This document shows positions 15,624 to 24,727 of a stretch of 64,000 nt of DNA, piece after piece. The notes below the pieces were generated by a model. The model did not search any database and was not told the origin of the DNA. It was given only the letters and a program-made list of their open reading frames with translations. The first letter of the stretch is position 1, and every line of letters begins with the position of its first letter. The translations under genes and the position numbers were made by a program. This DNA is from Acidobacteriota bacterium (lineage in GTDB: Bacteria > Acidobacteriota > Blastocatellia > Pyrinomonadales > Pyrinomonadaceae), in contig CP065003.1 of assembly GCA_016700175.1 (NCBI GenBank), positions 2,428,001-2,492,000 on the forward strand, read 5' to 3'.

Positions 15624-17429
15624 TCACTCAAACTCAACCGGCTCAATTCTGATCATCGCCCTTTTCAGCGCGACGTCGGAATCCTGACATATGATCCGGA
15701 TCTCCCTGAGCTTGTCGGGTGCGAGCTCGCGGAACGAGATCAGCACTTCCTGAACTCCGTATTCCCTGCAAATGTTGCCGAGGCTCCCGTTGCCGCCAAG
15801 CACCTTCAGTCCGTGCATCACCTTCCCGATCTTCATCGGATCGTCGTCAACAAAGCCTACCGCCGTGTACTCCCAGTGGGAATTGTTCTCGAGCTCCCGG
15901 AGTACCATTTCGCCTCCGTCTCCGGCTCCGTAGATCAGTACCCGCCTGCCATAAGACGAGACCGGGTTTGGAAGCAGTTGGCGAATCAGCCGGAATGCCA
16001 TACGGCTGCCGGCAAGAGCCGCGAGAAGAAGCAGCCCGTCGACGATGAAAACGGCGCGCGAGAAGTTACGGAAACGATACAGGAGCAGGATCGCGAGAAC
16101 GCTTCCTGCCGAGCCCAGAACGACTCCCTTCGTAAACGTCACGAGATCGCTAACGCTCGTGTAGCGCCAGATCCCTCGGTAAACGCCGACGACAAGGAAC
16201 GCAGCGAGTTTGATAACGATCAGCAGCGGGAGCGTCTCGATAAATAGGTCCCAGTTCGCTGTCTGTTCGAATGCCCCGAACAAAAGTACGTACGAGAAGT
16301 AGTACGCAAGCGTGATCAGGACCGAATCGAGAAGGACCTCGAACACCCGCCGCTTGTGCGAAAAATCATAGATGAATCCGAAGACTGCGTTGTTCTTCAG
16401 CGCCAGCTCTTCATCCTGTTCCGCGTATACCTTTACCCTCGCCAGGTACACGCCGATGATGGTCAGAATGACCGTGAAGACGCCTATCAAAGCGATGCTC
16501 TGGATCGTCCGAAGCTGTTTAAGGTAGATGGACAGGGCCGCCGCGATGATCGCAAAGCCGTACAGCATAAGGACCGCTGAGCGTTCAGTCAGACCCAGTG
16601 CGACGAGCCTGTGAGAGGTATGGTCGCGGCCGCCTTCGGAGGCCTTTCTGCCCCAAAGCTTGCGGAGGATCGTGACGAGTGTCGTATCAAAGATGGGAAC
16701 AAACAGGATCAGCGCCGGGACGGCGAGAACGGATACGATTCCGCGCGATCGGCCTCCGGTCTGGCTCAACATCACCGCGCTCGAAAGCAGAAATCCGACG
16801 AACATCGAACCGGCGTCGCCCATGAAGATCGACGCCGGGTTGAAGTTAAAGACAAGGAATCCCAGCAAGGCGCCTATGAAACCGCAGATCAGGAGCAGGT
16901 CTCCGGAGGCCCCGACACTGTAAAAACCGATAGCGAGCGTCGCGGCGGCGATCGCAGCTATCCCGGCCGCAAGGCCGTCCATATTGTCCAGCAGATTGAC
17001 GGCGTTGGTGATGCCTATCAACCAAAGCGCCGTGATCCAGATATCGGCGATCTGGTAACCGGTGATCGGTAGGGTGAGTCCGGCTCCGATGATGACCGCG
17101 GTACCGATGACCTGGCCGATGATCTTCTGATAAGGCTTTATGTAGAGAATGTCGTCGACAAAGCCCACAAGAAATAGGAACGTCGCCCCGGCCATTACAA
17201 CGAGGGAGTCCCCTGTTTTGGGGACGAGCGCGAGGTAGACGCCGAGCGTCGTGACGTAGATCGCGACACCGCCCATCAACGCGGTGGGTTTCTTGTGCCA
17301 CCTGTCGGCCTTGGGCTTCGCGACGAACCCGTGCTTTCTTGCAAGCCCCCGGACGACCCACGTCAGGGCCGCAGAGATAACGGCCGCTATAACTGTTATG
17401 AATATGGGGTTTGTGACGATAGCGTTCAT
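15624..17429 (-). CDS. Fusion of WecA-like sugar-1-P transferase and CapD/FlaA1-type N-terminal half
   Basis: The ATG at 17429 gives 601 residues. Residues about 1-320 are a polytopic polyprenyl-phosphate GlcNAc-1-P transferase of the WecA/TagO/MraY group: FVDDI (about 90-94), NAVNLLDNMDGLAAG (about 142-156), FMGDAGSMFVG and a late DHTSHRL. Residues about 370-600 have membrane helices followed by a Rossmann domain (VLIYGAGDGGEM), as in the N-terminal part of PglF/WbpM/CapD-type dehydratases. The C-terminal catalytic SDR domain with its YxxxK is absent. The first half would start the glycan on undecaprenyl phosphate. The second may be a regulator or nucleotide-binding remnant. An upstream extension to 17552 lies in repeats and is not used. 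Confidence 0.85.
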   Translation of the reverse strand: MNAIVTNPIFITVIAAVISAALTWVVRGLARKHGFVAKPKADRWHKKPTALMGGVAIYVTTLGVYLALVPKTGDSLVVMAGATFLFLVGFVDDILYIKPYQKIIGQVIGTAVIIGAGLTLPITGYQIADIWITALWLIGITNAVNLLDNMDGLAAGIAAIAAATLAIGFYSVGASGDLLLICGFIGALLGFLVFNFNPASIFMGDAGSMFVGFLLSSAVMLSQTGGRSRGIVSVLAVPALILFVPIFDTTLVTILRKLWGRKASEGGRDHTSHRLVALGLTERSAVLMLYGFAIIAAALSIYLKQLRTIQSIALIGVFTVILTIIGVYLARVKVYAEQDEELALKNNAVFGFIYDFSHKRRVFEVLLDSVLITLAYYFSYVLLFGAFEQTANWDLFIETLPLLIVIKLAAFLVVGVYRGIWRYTSVSDLVTFTKGVVLGSAGSVLAILLLYRFRNFSRAVFIVDGLLLLAALAGSRMAFRLIRQLLPNPVSSYGRRVLIYGAGDGGEMVLRELENNSHWEYTAVGFVDDDPMKIGKVMHGLKVLGGNGSLGNICREYGVQEVLISFRELAPDKLREIRIICQDSDVALKRAMIRIEPVEFE

Positions 17430-17805
17430 AAACGCCTGTTGAGCCGGGAACGCCTGTGGAAGACAGGACTTATTACAATGGAAAGGTCCCACAAAATCAA
17501 GGGGGAGAAAGAAACAAGATGGACAGGATGGGCAAGATCGTCGCCTGCACAAGTGAATAGTTCATCTTTGCGGCACTTGGCGCCTTTGCGCCTTTGCGGT
17601 TTTGCGGGAGGAAAGGACTGAAACAAGATGGACATGATGCGCAAGATTATCGTGCCTGCACAAGTGAGTAGTTCTTCTTTGCGGTTCTTTGCGGCTTTGC
17701 GAGAGCCTTCAGTTTCAATCGTGTTGGTCCCGCCGAGAAACCCCGGAACTTGCGCAAAGGCGCAAAGAAGAAAATGAAAAGATCAATCCGCGCGATCCTC
17801 AATTC
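17430..17805. repeat. Spacer with a tandemly duplicated composite repeat
   Basis: Two copies of a roughly 110-bp block (from 17513 and from 17624) each begin CAAGATGGACA-GATG, continue GCCTGCACAAGTGA-TAGTTC and end in CTTTGCGG arrays. A reverse TTGCGCAAAGGCGCAAAG array (17750-17770) and a 7-nt AATTCTC/AATTATC/AATTTTC array (17799-17823) follow. The last array contains the stop codon of the next gene. No gene is seen. Confidence 0.8.
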
Positions 17806-19206
17806 TCAATTATCAATTTTCAATTCCCGATAAAGCTTCCTTATATCCTCGATCAGCCTCGCCTTGTCGTACTTCCGTTTCACGAACTCGTATCCGGCGT
17901 CGGCGAGCTGCGTCCGGAGTTGCGAGTCTTCGGCAAGAGTCCGGATCGCGGCAGCGAGATCCCTCGGGTCCCGGGTAGTGACCGCGACGCCTCGCTCGCA
18001 AATCGCTACCGGTGAACCGTGAGCTGTGAGCTGTGAGCCGCCCAGCGCCTGTTTCCCTTGCTCCCTCCGTCTTTCTCCGTGTTCTCTGTGATTGTCCGCC
18101 CCCTCGTTCACACTCGGGGTTCCGCTGAAGGCGGGGACGAGCCCCGCCCCTACATCGGCCCCGAGCAGATCCACTACCCCTCCCACCGCCGTCGAAACTA
18201 CCGGGCGGCGGGACGCCATCGCCTCGATCAGCGAAAGAGGCGTTCCCTCGTTCTTCGAGGTCAGCGCGACGATGTCGAGCCCGGCGTAGAAGACCTCAGG
18301 ATCCTCACGATTCCCGAGGAACGCGACGCGATCCGAAATCCCTAACTCAGACGCGAGCGATTCGAGATTGCCGCGCAAATGGCCGTCCCCGATGATCACA
18401 AACCGAACCCTCCCTTTCCCTCCCTGTGCCTCTCCTTGCTCTCCGTGGTTGTTTTCGTGTAATTCGTGAAATTCGTGGCCGAACTCCTTGGCCGCCCGCA
18501 GAAACAGCTCGTGGTCCTTGATCTCGGTAAGCCTGCCCACGATCCCTACGACGATTTCCTCGGCCGACGCACCGATCTCCTCACGCAAGACGCTCCGCCG
18601 CGAGTCCGAATCCTCAAACACGGAAAGGTCTATCCCTAGCGGTACCACCTCGAACTGTCCCGCGCGACCGACGCCGAATTCCTCGTGGATCTCTTTTCTC
18701 TGCTGTTCGGTAATGGTGACGATCCGGTCGGTCGCGAGCCTCGCAAGCGTGCGCTCTATGAAAAGAAAGAAACGCGTCTTCGCCTTTCCGTAGTAGCTGT
18801 GGAAGATGTGTCCGTGGTAGGTGTGGACGAGTTTCACACGTCTGGGCTTGCCTACCAGAGTGCCGGGCGTCAGCCACTTGTATAAGAAGCCCGCCGCCCG
18901 ACCGATGGTACCGGCCTTCGCCGTGTGCGTGTGGATGATGTCCGGCTTTTCGCGAAGGACGGTCCGCCAGACCTTCCAGAGCGAGATGACGTCCTTCGGC
19001 GAAAGCTCGCGCGACATCTCCTCGATGAACAAAGGCCTGACGCCGTGCCGATCGGCGAAGTATCCCATGTCCTCCTCGCCCGGAGGAACGGTGCCGGCGA
19101 CCAGGACGGATTCGAACTCGCCGTCGTTCAGCGCGTCGGTCAGCCAGACGACATGCTTCGCGGGACCGCCTACGTTGAGCCTGGCGATGATGCGGAGGAT
19201 CTTCAC
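17806..19206 (-). CDS. GT4-family glycosyltransferase with two repeat-derived inserts
   Basis: The GTG at 19206 starts VKILRIIARLNVGGPAKHV, the usual GT4 opening, and gives 466 residues. The C-terminal Rossmann half has VGIVGRLTEIKDHELFL, FVIIGDG, and SKNEGTPLSLIEAMASRRPV with the conserved E-x7-E-type pair. Two low-complexity segments, HEFHELHENNHGEQGEAQGG and a longer one starting near GAGLVPAFSGTPS and running to LTAHGSP, interrupt otherwise standard GT4 sequence. They match repeat sequences found in spacers. The last residues (ELKIDN) and the TGA stop are also made by a 7-nt repeat. It probably adds a sugar to the undecaprenyl-linked chain; donor unknown. Confidence 0.85.
   Translation of the reverse strand: MKILRIIARLNVGGPAKHVVWLTDALNDGEFESVLVAGTVPPGEEDMGYFADRHGVRPLFIEEMSRELSPKDVISLWKVWRTVLREKPDIIHTHTAKAGTIGRAAGFLYKWLTPGTLVGKPRRVKLVHTYHGHIFHSYYGKAKTRFFLFIERTLARLATDRIVTITEQQRKEIHEEFGVGRAGQFEVVPLGIDLSVFEDSDSRRSVLREEIGASAEEIVVGIVGRLTEIKDHELFLRAAKEFGHEFHELHENNHGEQGEAQGGKGRVRFVIIGDGHLRGNLESLASELGISDRVAFLGNREDPEVFYAGLDIVALTSKNEGTPLSLIEAMASRRPVVSTAVGGVVDLLGADVGAGLVPAFSGTPSVNEGADNHREHGERRREQGKQALGGSQLTAHGSPVAICERGVAVTTRDPRDLAAAIRTLAEDSQLRTQLADAGYEFVKRKYDKARLIEDIRKLYRELKIDN
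18008..18165. repeat. In-frame repeat insert in the GT4 gene (larger)
   Basis: Starting from a 7-nt array (GTGAGCT units, 18018-18038), it runs through TCCGTCTTTCTCCGTGTTCTC and on to GAAGGCGGGGACGAGCC. The same order (CTCCGTGCTCTCTGTG, then GAAGGCGGGGACAAGGC) appears in the non-coding spacer at 47190-47265. The reading frame of the glycosyltransferase is kept. Confidence 0.7.
18405..18482. repeat. In-frame repeat insert in the GT4 gene (smaller)
   Basis: CCTTGCTCTCCGTGG followed by CGTGTAATTCGTGAAATTCG units lies between the AAKEFG and VRFVIIGDG parts of the protein, where GT4 enzymes normally have only a short linker. It adds about 20 residues rich in His, Glu and Gly without breaking the frame. 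Confidence 0.65.
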
Positions 19207-19378
19207 GAATTTTAGTTTAGCGGGTTTGGCAGAATAAAACAGGGATGAAGGGGGTAAAGGGGATGTCCCGAGGACCAGGGACCAGGATCCAATTCTCAAT
19301 CATCAACTGTCAAATCGATCCCCACTCCTCACCCACTACTCACTACTCAGTCCTCAGTCCTCAGTCCTCAGTAGAAGT
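19207..19378. repeat. Mixed 7-nt arrays around the next stop codon
   Basis: It contains AACAGGGATGAAGGGGG units, GACCAGG duplicates, AATTCTC/AATCATC units, and CACTACT/CAGTCCT units at 19333-19376. The TGA stop of the transglutaminase-like gene (19368-19370) is one of these units read on the minus strand. Confidence 0.75.
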
Positions 19379-20090
19379 TATACAGAAGCTCCCCATAGTT
19401 CACGTCGGGGATGGGGTTGTAGGGCGGGTAGAATTCTCCGTGCCGGGAATACAGACCGTAAAGAAAAGTGAAAGGATAGAGTTCCTTGTAAATACCCGGA
19501 GGATCGTCTTTCCAATCGATCCCGCCGCCCGGGCCGGATGTCGCCGCGATCTCTTCTATCTCCCGGGGGTTTCCGTTTGAGTCCAGCGAGACCCATCGGT
19601 CGTTCGAATCGACCACTAGCCAGCCTCCGGCGGTCCAGACCTCGGTTACCGCGTGTGAAGGCACGCCCGGCGTGATGAGTGAGCGCACCGAACTACCGGT
19701 TTTCTTTGTCGAGTAGAGAAAAACGTGCCGCGTTTCGAAACCGTGCGCCATAAGGATCTTTTCGATCACCCGGCTGCGATCGAAACAAAGTCCCTGCTTC
19801 GCCTTAAGGAGATCCTCCGGCTCGCGGGTCTGGCCATACGGGATCCCCTCATCTATGGGCGCCACGTTAAGGACGGAATCCTGGACCTTCCTAATGAACT
19901 CGATATCCTTGGCGAGGTCCGCAGCCGGTTCGATCTGAACCGGCTCCGGGAGGTAGTTCTTCACCGATTCACGGTCGGCGTCGGTCACTTCGTTGGAAAC
20001 GCCGTGAGCGTACAGGATCGCGACTAGCGCAACGATTGCGATTACCGCAAGTATCCCAGTGATCCACTTTAGCAGCCTTTTTATCCGCAC
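19368..20090 (-). CDS. Transglutaminase-like membrane-anchored protein
   Basis: The GTG at 20090, behind GAGG at 8-nt spacing, gives 240 residues; a GTG at 20111 is an alternative. One N-terminal membrane helix (about 8-28) precedes a periplasmic transglutaminase-like domain. The presumed triad is Cys in GLCFDRSR, His in PSHAVTEVW and Asp in VVDSNDRW. Family members are proteases, transamidases or inactive scaffolds. Transglutaminase-like proteins occur in several exopolysaccharide loci. The reaction here is unknown. A second member lies at 26395-27297. Confidence 0.8.
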   Translation of the reverse strand: MRIKRLLKWITGILAVIAIVALVAILYAHGVSNEVTDADRESVKNYLPEPVQIEPAADLAKDIEFIRKVQDSVLNVAPIDEGIPYGQTREPEDLLKAKQGLCFDRSRVIEKILMAHGFETRHVFLYSTKKTGSSVRSLITPGVPSHAVTEVWTAGGWLVVDSNDRWVSLDSNGNPREIEEIAATSGPGGGIDWKDDPPGIYKELYPFTFLYGLYSRHGEFYPPYNPIPDVNYGELLYNFY

Positions 20091-20172
20091 GTAATATCCT
20101 CGTAAATGCACCCTTAAACCAAGACCCTGCTTCCGAATTCGGTCTCAGTCCTCAGGTGTGCCGCCGGGATGC

Positions 20173-21138
20173 TTAAAAACCGAGAACCCGCATTGCCGCA
20201 TGTTCGATCGATTCCCCGTACATAGTAAACCTCGTCAGCGCCGGATCGCCGATCTTGCAGGTCTTTTCTTCCACCAGCAGTGCTGTTTTCACTCCATTCT
20301 CTTTCAGGATCGCCAGCTGGGACTCCCGATAACTGCCGTTCGGAAAGGCGTAGGTTTCCAATGGAATTTCGAGTTTGGATCCGAAGAACTCAATGCACTT
20401 TCTGAGATCTCCTCCGAAAAAGCGGTCGGATTCGTACTCCATAGATTCGTGAGAATACGAGTGCGAGCCGATTTCGTGCACGCTTGCTGCTTCACAAACT
20501 TCCTCTGCGTTCATCATCGCTGTCCTTCTGAACTCGCACTGCGACATTTTTTCGGAAAGAGGCTCCATCAGAGCAACCCTCTCTTCACGCGGCCTGTTCT
20601 TCAGGAATCGGCTCAGCTCAACGCCGAATTTGACCTTGTCGCGCGCCGAATCACCATCAAGGCGCACCATGCAGCCGGGAACACGAATCTCTCTCAGTTC
20701 AGCAGGCGAGGCGGAAGCGAAATAATCGTAAAGTTCGATGTTCCACAAAGGTTCGCCTTTCTCCGCGCACTTGCCGACCACATTGAGATTCGCTGTGACG
20801 CCGTGCGAATCCATTATCGGACAAGCGTATTCAATAAAATCCTTGTATCCGTCGTCAAAGGAGATCACCGCAAAGGGCTTGCTGGAGCTTGAGGCCCGTG
20901 ACAGTTCCTTGAGCGTCCGGATCTCGAAATTCTCTTTCACGAAGCCGATCAGTTCATCGAAGATCCCCGGATCGAGCGGAGGCCAAAATGGGTTCCGATC
21001 TGGCGAAACCCTGTGAAAATTCAATATCGTGACACATTCATCTTTCTGAAGCGTCTGCAATCTGCGGGCGAATAAACCTGACCGAAAGATCAATGTGTAA
21101 TACGCATCGCGAGCTGCGCTCCTAAGGCTGATTCCCAC
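20173..21138 (-). CDS. Polysaccharide deacetylase (NodB homology)
   Basis: The GTG at 21138 gives 321 residues; the start overlaps the end of the upstream gene by 17 bp. The NodB motifs are visible: VISFDDGYKDF with the catalytic-base Asp and metal Asp (about 103-113), and HEIGSHSYSHESM with the two metal-binding His. Such enzymes remove N- or O-acetyl groups from sugars in glycans or lipid-linked intermediates. Its position after an ATP-grasp/phosphatase fusion suggests coordinated modification. The longer frame to 21339 runs across the upstream gene and is not used. Confidence 0.85.
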   Translation of the reverse strand: MGISLRSAARDAYYTLIFRSGLFARRLQTLQKDECVTILNFHRVSPDRNPFWPPLDPGIFDELIGFVKENFEIRTLKELSRASSSSKPFAVISFDDGYKDFIEYACPIMDSHGVTANLNVVGKCAEKGEPLWNIELYDYFASASPAELREIRVPGCMVRLDGDSARDKVKFGVELSRFLKNRPREERVALMEPLSEKMSQCEFRRTAMMNAEEVCEAASVHEIGSHSYSHESMEYESDRFFGGDLRKCIEFFGSKLEIPLETYAFPNGSYRESQLAILKENGVKTALLVEEKTCKIGDPALTRFTMYGESIEHAAMRVLGF

Positions 21139-22792
21139 TGTGGCCCCCAAATATCGTGTCCAGCGCCCCGGCGATCTCCTCAAAGACAGCCTGAAAGGCG
21201 TCTTCGCCTTTACCGTAAGGGTCCTCGATCTCGCTTCCCGCCAGCAATCTGATCTTGCCGCGTGCTTCAGGAAAATCTGTGACGAATTCTCTGACGTTCG
21301 ACCTGTCCATAGCGTAGACCAGATCACACTCTGACACATCTTCTTGCGTCAACAGCCTCGATCGGTGGTCGGTCAGGGAAATCCCGAACCGCTCCTTTCC
21401 GACTTTCTCGGCCAGGGTCGGTACCATACGGTCCGGGATCGGATAGCTGCCGTACGAACGGAATTCAAAGTCTCGGTACCTGGATGCCGCCAGATGCTCA
21501 GCGAACGGGCTCCGGCAGATGTTACCGTAACAAAGAAAGCCGATCCTGTCGCCAGGCTTCGGTGAGCGGTCATCCGAATTGTCCGCTAATTCAACAGTCT
21601 TCTTTCGCATCACCTTTCGTCCTGCATCTGCCACAAGTTCCGCATACTCTCGAATTCCGTAAAACGGATCTCGCAGCGGATTGTCCTCGACCGTCTCGGA
21701 AGACGAGAACGTCCGCCGCAGATCCCAAAGCCATTTTAAGATCGGTACGGGAGACCGTGCAGAAATCGTGCGCTTTGCCGCATACCTCAGATCGAGCTTG
21801 AAATTTCTGGCCGCAACGCTCTTCGCGACAATTCCCTTTTCGGGGTTCTCGTGTCCGTAGAAGAACCTGACCATCGCCTCGGGAATATTGACGCCTGCAA
21901 AAACTCCCAGTTCGATCGAGCCCCAGGGCCTGCCGTTGATCTCCATGACGTAGGCCTCTGATCCTTCGATCCTGAACTCGATCATTCCAATCCCGGTCCA
22001 TCGGGTCTCTCGAAGGAGTTTTCTTGAATGATCTGAAAGCCCATATCTATCAACCGGGATAGTACGCCGATAACTGCTCTGACCGCCCTCGATCGGTTCG
22101 GTGACCCTCTCGTGCCCGTACTCCAGAAGGACCTCGCCGTCGCTGGCGAGAAAATTATACCCCGCGCCGTGGCCCCCAAGGCGTTCCTGCAGGATCACCG
22201 GACAAGTTGCGACAAGTTCCCTTACTTTGTCGATCGCCGACATCCTGTCTCGAACAGTCCGAACAGTGAATGCGAGCATGCGATCGCCTCTTATCAGTTT
22301 CGAAAAGGCAGGCTTGACGATCATCGGGTAGCCCAGTGCGTCGATATCACCGCCAAGGTCCTCCAGTGAGCGTATGGTCACGGATCTCGGTACAGGGATC
22401 CCAAGTTCGACGCACCTCTCCAGAAGCGCGGATTTATCGTGGCTGAGCTCATAAACCTCATCGGTCGGGAGACCCAGAATCAGGGTCCTTTCCGAGATCG
22501 GGTCACGATTGGCGATACAGAGCTCCAGTGCTTCATCGTTAATGGGTACTATGAACTCGAAGGGAACCCGGTCTATCAAGGAAAGAAGATCGTTTGCTGT
22601 CCCTGAAGCGCTGATCCTAGGGTCGGTGAGCCTGTGAAACTTATCCACGAATCTCGAGCGTTGAACCTTCGACGGAGACCCGTCCGCGACCTCGACGCGA
22701 AAGCCCAGCCTCTTCAACTGGCGGGCAAAGGTGAACATCGCCCTGTCGTTCGCTCCGAGCAGTAGAACCGGTCTTTTTTCTGCGGCCGCCAT
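21122..22792 (-). CDS. ATP-grasp ligase fused to low-molecular-weight tyrosine phosphatase
   Basis: The protein has 556 residues. Residues about 1-330 are an ATP-grasp enzyme of the carbamoyl-phosphate-synthase-like group, with the metal-binding segment MEINGRPWGSIE (about 283-294). Residues about 413-550 are an LMW-PTP domain: the P-loop C421-YGNI-C-R427-S and a late DPYGKG with the general-acid Asp. LMW phosphatases typically regulate Wzc-type tyrosine kinases in capsule loci, but no Wzc is seen here. The ATP-grasp part could ligate an amino acid or acid to a sugar amine. I know of no well-studied protein with this pairing; both activities look intact. Confidence 0.85.
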   Translation of the reverse strand: MAAAEKRPVLLLGANDRAMFTFARQLKRLGFRVEVADGSPSKVQRSRFVDKFHRLTDPRISASGTANDLLSLIDRVPFEFIVPINDEALELCIANRDPISERTLILGLPTDEVYELSHDKSALLERCVELGIPVPRSVTIRSLEDLGGDIDALGYPMIVKPAFSKLIRGDRMLAFTVRTVRDRMSAIDKVRELVATCPVILQERLGGHGAGYNFLASDGEVLLEYGHERVTEPIEGGQSSYRRTIPVDRYGLSDHSRKLLRETRWTGIGMIEFRIEGSEAYVMEINGRPWGSIELGVFAGVNIPEAMVRFFYGHENPEKGIVAKSVAARNFKLDLRYAAKRTISARSPVPILKWLWDLRRTFSSSETVEDNPLRDPFYGIREYAELVADAGRKVMRKKTVELADNSDDRSPKPGDRIGFLCYGNICRSPFAEHLAASRYRDFEFRSYGSYPIPDRMVPTLAEKVGKERFGISLTDHRSRLLTQEDVSECDLVYAMDRSNVREFVTDFPEARGKIRLLAGSEIEDPYGKGEDAFQAVFEEIAGALDTIFGGHSGNQP

Positions 22793-22801
22793 CGTTGTCC
22801 G

Positions 22802-24685
22802 TTAGTCGATAAACCGCCGGTACCAAAGTTCAAGCATCAACAGGACCTGTATCTGATGGGAGTAGTCTTTTTGACGGGAAGTGTGAGCTCTTACCATATT
22901 GCGTACCGCATCAGGATTGAACAAGCCCCTCTTCTCAATCGCTTCGGACAAGAGCAGGTCCTCGACCATCGGCCTGAGCTCCCCTCTGAACCAGTGTCCT
23001 ACAGGCACTCCGAATCCCATCTTCTTTCGATAGACTACATCCGGAGGCACAAGCCTGGAGGCGATCTTCTTGAGAAGATATTTCGGCTGAAGTCTCCTGA
23101 CTTTCAGGTCCTTGGGAAGGCTTGCCGCGAACTCGATCAACTTGTGGTCCAGCAACGGCGAACGCGCCTCCAGCGAGTTCGCCATCGAGGCGATGTCCAC
23201 TTTCACAAGAAGGTCATTCGGAAGGTATGTAAGAAGGTCGGTGAGAAGGACCCGGTCGAGGTCCGCCCTCCCGCCATTCTTGCCGAGCCACTTTCCGATC
23301 ACGCCCAACGGAGAACCGTCGGACAGTGACGCGCGGTATTCTCTCGTATAGAGATCTGCCTTCAGTTCCTCGGAGATCGCGGTGACAAGCCTGAAATAAC
23401 GTTCTTTGGGATCCTTTCCCGCCGAAGCGAGGAACCGCTTTGCGTCGCGGAACCGCGAGCGTTTGATCTCGGAATGCGGAAGAAGCCCGATCGGCACTTC
23501 GATCAATCCTTTTCTCAAGGGACCGGGAACCTTCCTGTATGTCTCCGCGAGCTTCATCGCGACGTACCGCTCGTAACCCGCGAAAGATTCGTCCCCGCCG
23601 TCACCGTTCAGCGCGACCGTCACAAATCGGCGTGTTTCCCTGGATACATAATATGTCGGAATTGCAGACCAATCGGCGTACGGTTCACCGTAGTGATCAA
23701 CAAGCATCGGTAATATCCGCGCCGCGTCCGGTTTGACGATGAACTCGTTGTATTCCGCCCCGACGTGCTCGGCTACCTTCCGAGCGTATTTCAGTTCGCT
23801 GTAGTCCTGTTCCTCAAAGCCGATCGAAAACGTCTTGACCGGGCGGTCGCTTACCTCTGCCATCAATGCGACGACCGTTGACGAGTCCACGCCCCCGGAA
23901 AGGAACGCTCCGAGCGGGACCTCGGAGATCATACGGAGCTTCACCGACTCCCGAAGAATGCGAGTCGTCTCCTCGATCGCATCCTCTTCGCTGATCTTTA
24001 TCTTCTTCGAGAAATCGGGCAGCCAATAGCGCTCGGTCTTTATCTCGCCGTCCTTCCAGAACAGCCAGTGCCCGGGCTCGAGTTTTCTGATCTGCTTGAA
24101 GCCGGTCATCGGCGCCGGAACGCACAGGTAAGAGAGATACGCGTCGATCGCCTCGTGATCGACCTCGCGGGAGATCGCCGGATGTTCAAGAACGGCACGG
24201 AATTCGGAGCCGAAGATCAGATCGCCATTCGGGCGGTGCGAGAAGAGCAACGGTTTCTTGCCGACGCGGTCGCGGGCGATGAACAGCGACCGCTCGTTCT
24301 CGTCCCATATCGCGAATGCGAACATTCCTCGGAGATGTTTGAGGCAGTCTTTACCGTGCTTGTCGTATAGGTGAAGTATGACCTCTGTATCGGAGTTCGT
24401 GTAGAAGGAGTCGCCGTCCTTTTCAAGGTCGGCGCGCAACGACTGATAGTTGTAGATCTCGCCGTTATAGACTATCCATTTGGTCTTGTCGCGGTTATGG
24501 ATCGGCTGTTTTCCGGAAGCGAGGTCGATGATCGAGAGCCGGCGCATCGCCATTCCGACGCCCTCGCCGAAGTAGAAACCGTCGTCGTCGGGGCCGCGGT
24601 GTACGATCGCCTCGTTCATCCTCTCGAGGACGCCGCGCTCTTCGTCACCGAAGTTTTTGGTTGTGAATCCGACGATACCGCACAT
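22802..24685 (-). CDS. Asparagine synthase-type glutamine amidotransferase
   Basis: The protein has 627 residues. After Met removal Cys2 (MCGIVGF) is the glutaminase nucleophile, with RLSIIDL and YNGEIYN of the Ntn-hydrolase domain. The synthetase half has the PP-loop LSGGVDSS (about 259-266) and NGDGGDESFAGY. It matches the amidotransferases found in exopolysaccharide and exosortase loci, where the acceptor may be a sugar carboxylate rather than aspartate. No exosortase gene is present in this window. The stop lies 9 bp before the ATP-grasp/phosphatase start, so they are co-transcribed. Confidence 0.88.
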   Translation of the reverse strand: MCGIVGFTTKNFGDEERGVLERMNEAIVHRGPDDDGFYFGEGVGMAMRRLSIIDLASGKQPIHNRDKTKWIVYNGEIYNYQSLRADLEKDGDSFYTNSDTEVILHLYDKHGKDCLKHLRGMFAFAIWDENERSLFIARDRVGKKPLLFSHRPNGDLIFGSEFRAVLEHPAISREVDHEAIDAYLSYLCVPAPMTGFKQIRKLEPGHWLFWKDGEIKTERYWLPDFSKKIKISEEDAIEETTRILRESVKLRMISEVPLGAFLSGGVDSSTVVALMAEVSDRPVKTFSIGFEEQDYSELKYARKVAEHVGAEYNEFIVKPDAARILPMLVDHYGEPYADWSAIPTYYVSRETRRFVTVALNGDGGDESFAGYERYVAMKLAETYRKVPGPLRKGLIEVPIGLLPHSEIKRSRFRDAKRFLASAGKDPKERYFRLVTAISEELKADLYTREYRASLSDGSPLGVIGKWLGKNGGRADLDRVLLTDLLTYLPNDLLVKVDIASMANSLEARSPLLDHKLIEFAASLPKDLKVRRLQPKYLLKKIASRLVPPDVVYRKKMGFGVPVGHWFRGELRPMVEDLLLSEAIEKRGLFNPDAVRNMVRAHTSRQKDYSHQIQVLLMLELWYRRFID

Positions 24686-24727
24686 AAATATAAGAATTCA
24701 GAAGTTGGAAGTCAGAAAACAGGAGAG

